Assembly: GCA_035429725.1 (NCBI GenBank)
Contig: DAOMFI010000163.1
Location: forward strand, 1-6,248
Source: JALORV01 sp035429725
Lineage (GTDB): Bacteria > Pseudomonadota > Gammaproteobacteria > Burkholderiales > Burkholderiaceae_F
DNA length: 6,248 nt
Reading direction: 5' to 3'
Numbering within the stretch: the first letter of the stretch is position 1; every line of letters begins with the position of its first letter. Below, one piece after another: positions 5,163 through 6,248 of the stretch. The translations under genes were made by a program, and so were the position numbers. Under the pieces are notes generated by a model, which worked only from the letters and a program-made list of their open reading frames with translations, was not told the DNA's origin and ran no database searches.

Positions 5163-6248
5163 TCAAAGCAGATGCTCCGGGACGAGCGCACCCAGCACGG
5201 CGCGCCACAGCTTCAGCCATGGGCTGCCTGACGGCTCGTCGCTGAGCACAATCGTCTGACCGCGTTCCTGCGTGTGCCACTCGACGCGCTGACCCTCGTC
5301 GCCGTCCGCCAGCACGAGCTTGTAGGCATGATGCGCGTCGCTGGCCTCGTCGAACAGCGCGCCCAGTTCGGCAGCGAGACCGGGGTTGCGCACCGTGAGC
5401 CAGATTTCTCGGTTGTGAATGCGCGAGCGCGGGTCCTGGTTCAGCGACCCGACGATCGCGCGGGTTCGATCCTGCACCACGACCTTGGCATGCAGGCTGC
5501 CCGCCTGCGGCTGCAGCCAGCGGTGCGTCATGCCGTGCCTGCTGGTCCCGGCCTGGGGACGCAACTCGAACAGCTCCACGCCACTGGCCAGCAGGGTTTC
5601 GCGCTGGCGCGCATAGCCGGCGTGCGCGGCGAGCGAATCGGTGGAGTCCAGCGAGTTCGTCAGCACCGCCACGCGGACGCCGCGCCGGCGCATGTCGGCC
5701 AGATGATCCAGGCCGTGCTCTTCGAACACCAGGTAAGGTGACACGATCAGTAATTCGGACTGGGTGCGCGCTCCGCCCGGGCGGTCCTCGATCCAGCCAT
5801 GCTCGATGCCGGAAGGCACCGCGGTCTTTTCCTCCTCGGGCAGGTCGAAAGTGATGTCGGCGTCGGCCCAGGCCAGCTGGCCGATCTTCGACTGCAGCCA
5901 GTCGGCTTCGTCCTGCCGGGTCGGCGGGACGAGCGCTGCGCACGAAGGTGAATCCCCGCAGGCGTCGGCGCGCGCCTGCAGCGACTGCCACGAACGCTCG
6001 GCGGCGGCGGCGTCCAATGTCCCGCCGAGCCGCTCGATCGGCACCGCCGACGCGCTGTTCCAGTAGGCATCGAAGGCCCTCGACAGCTCGCCCACGATCG
6101 GTCCCGCCGCAAGCAGGTCGACATCGGAGAAGTTGCCCGCGTCCAGCGCGTCGAAGTACGCGTCGCCCAGGTTGCGGCTGCCGAGGATGGCGGCCGCGTT
6201 GTCCGCGATCCACAGCTTGTTGTGCATGCGCCGGTTCAGCCGCTCGGC
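5163..6248 (-). CDS. Phospholipase D-like protein of the cardiolipin synthase (ClsC/YmdC-like) group, C-terminal part
   Basis: The frame is open to the right edge and 361 codons plus the stop are visible; the N-terminal part is missing. Two HKD motifs mark the phospholipase D fold. The first begins at once (RMHNKLWIAD, positions 7-16 of the visible part, then SRNLGDAYFDA); the second is LHAKVVVQD (252-260, His253, Lys255, Asp260) followed by GSLNQDPRS. In cardiolipin synthases of this group the two motifs make phosphatidyl transfer between phospholipids. RRMHNK and GDAYF strongly recall E. coli ClsC/YmdC, but substrate specificity cannot be read here. The C-terminus (GSPWLKLWRAVLGALVPEHLL) is typical of the family. 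It is convergent with the regulator gene, 66 bases away, with its promoter beyond the window. Probably membrane lipid metabolism, unrelated to the metal operon. An M at 6227 falls inside the first HKD motif and is not the start. Confidence 0.88.
   Translation of the reverse strand, partial: AERLNRRMHNKLWIADNAAAILGSRNLGDAYFDALDAGNFSDVDLLAAGPIVGELSRAFDAYWNSASAVPIERLGGTLDAAAAERSWQSLQARADACGDSPSCAALVPPTRQDEADWLQSKIGQLAWADADITFDLPEEEKTAVPSGIEHGWIEDRPGGARTQSELLIVSPYLVFEEHGLDHLADMRRRGVRVAVLTNSLDSTDSLAAHAGYARQRETLLASGVELFELRPQAGTSRHGMTHRWLQPQAGSLHAKVVVQDRTRAIVGSLNQDPRSRIHNREIWLTVRNPGLAAELGALFDEASDAHHAYKLVLADGDEGQRVEWHTQERGQTIVLSDEPSGSPWLKLWRAVLGALVPEHLL

Overview
The window is 6.2 kb of GC-rich, densely coding bacterial DNA. 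Codon use, the PetA-type Rieske protein and the CzcN-like methyltransferase suggest a betaproteobacterium, probably Burkholderiales. That assignment is inferred from family resemblance; no rRNA or other taxonomic marker is present. The theme is heavy-metal, most likely copper, handling.

Layout. From 3908 down to the left edge, five genes lie head to tail on the minus strand: a secreted Met-rich protein, a CzcN/NccN-like isoprenylcysteine methyltransferase-family membrane protein, a Rieske iron-sulfur protein of the cytochrome bc1 type, a polyphosphate kinase 2 (PPK2), and a P1B-type (copper-type) ATPase cut by the window edge. Gaps of 73, 35, 9 and 24 bases, with Shine-Dalgarno sequences in front of each start, indicate one operon. 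Upstream of it (3992-4023) is a MerR-type promoter: TTGACT, a 19-20 bp spacer and a perfect 8+2+8 inverted repeat whose outer half-sites (TCCGTA/TACGGA) match the classical mer operator. Next on the minus strand (4098-4538) is an unrecognised secreted His/Cys protein. A MerR-family regulator (4650-5096) is divergent from it on the plus strand. Its C-terminal metal loop keeps two cysteines, but the first cysteine of the mercury sensor is Arg. Convergent with the regulator is the C-terminal part of a phospholipase D/cardiolipin-synthase-like protein (5163 to the right edge), probably unrelated to the metal cluster.

How the parts may work together (inference): the MerR-like protein senses a metal ion and remodels the promoter at 3992-4023. 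The Met-rich protein binds metal in the periplasm and the ATPase exports it from the cytoplasm. PPK2 could supply nucleoside triphosphate from polyphosphate. The Rieske protein could replace a damaged bc1 subunit. The Rieske/PPK2/CzcN-like combination behind a mer-like operator is the most unusual aspect of the window. There is no stretch above 300 bases without a gene, and I saw no tRNA, rRNA, insertion sequence or CRISPR array.
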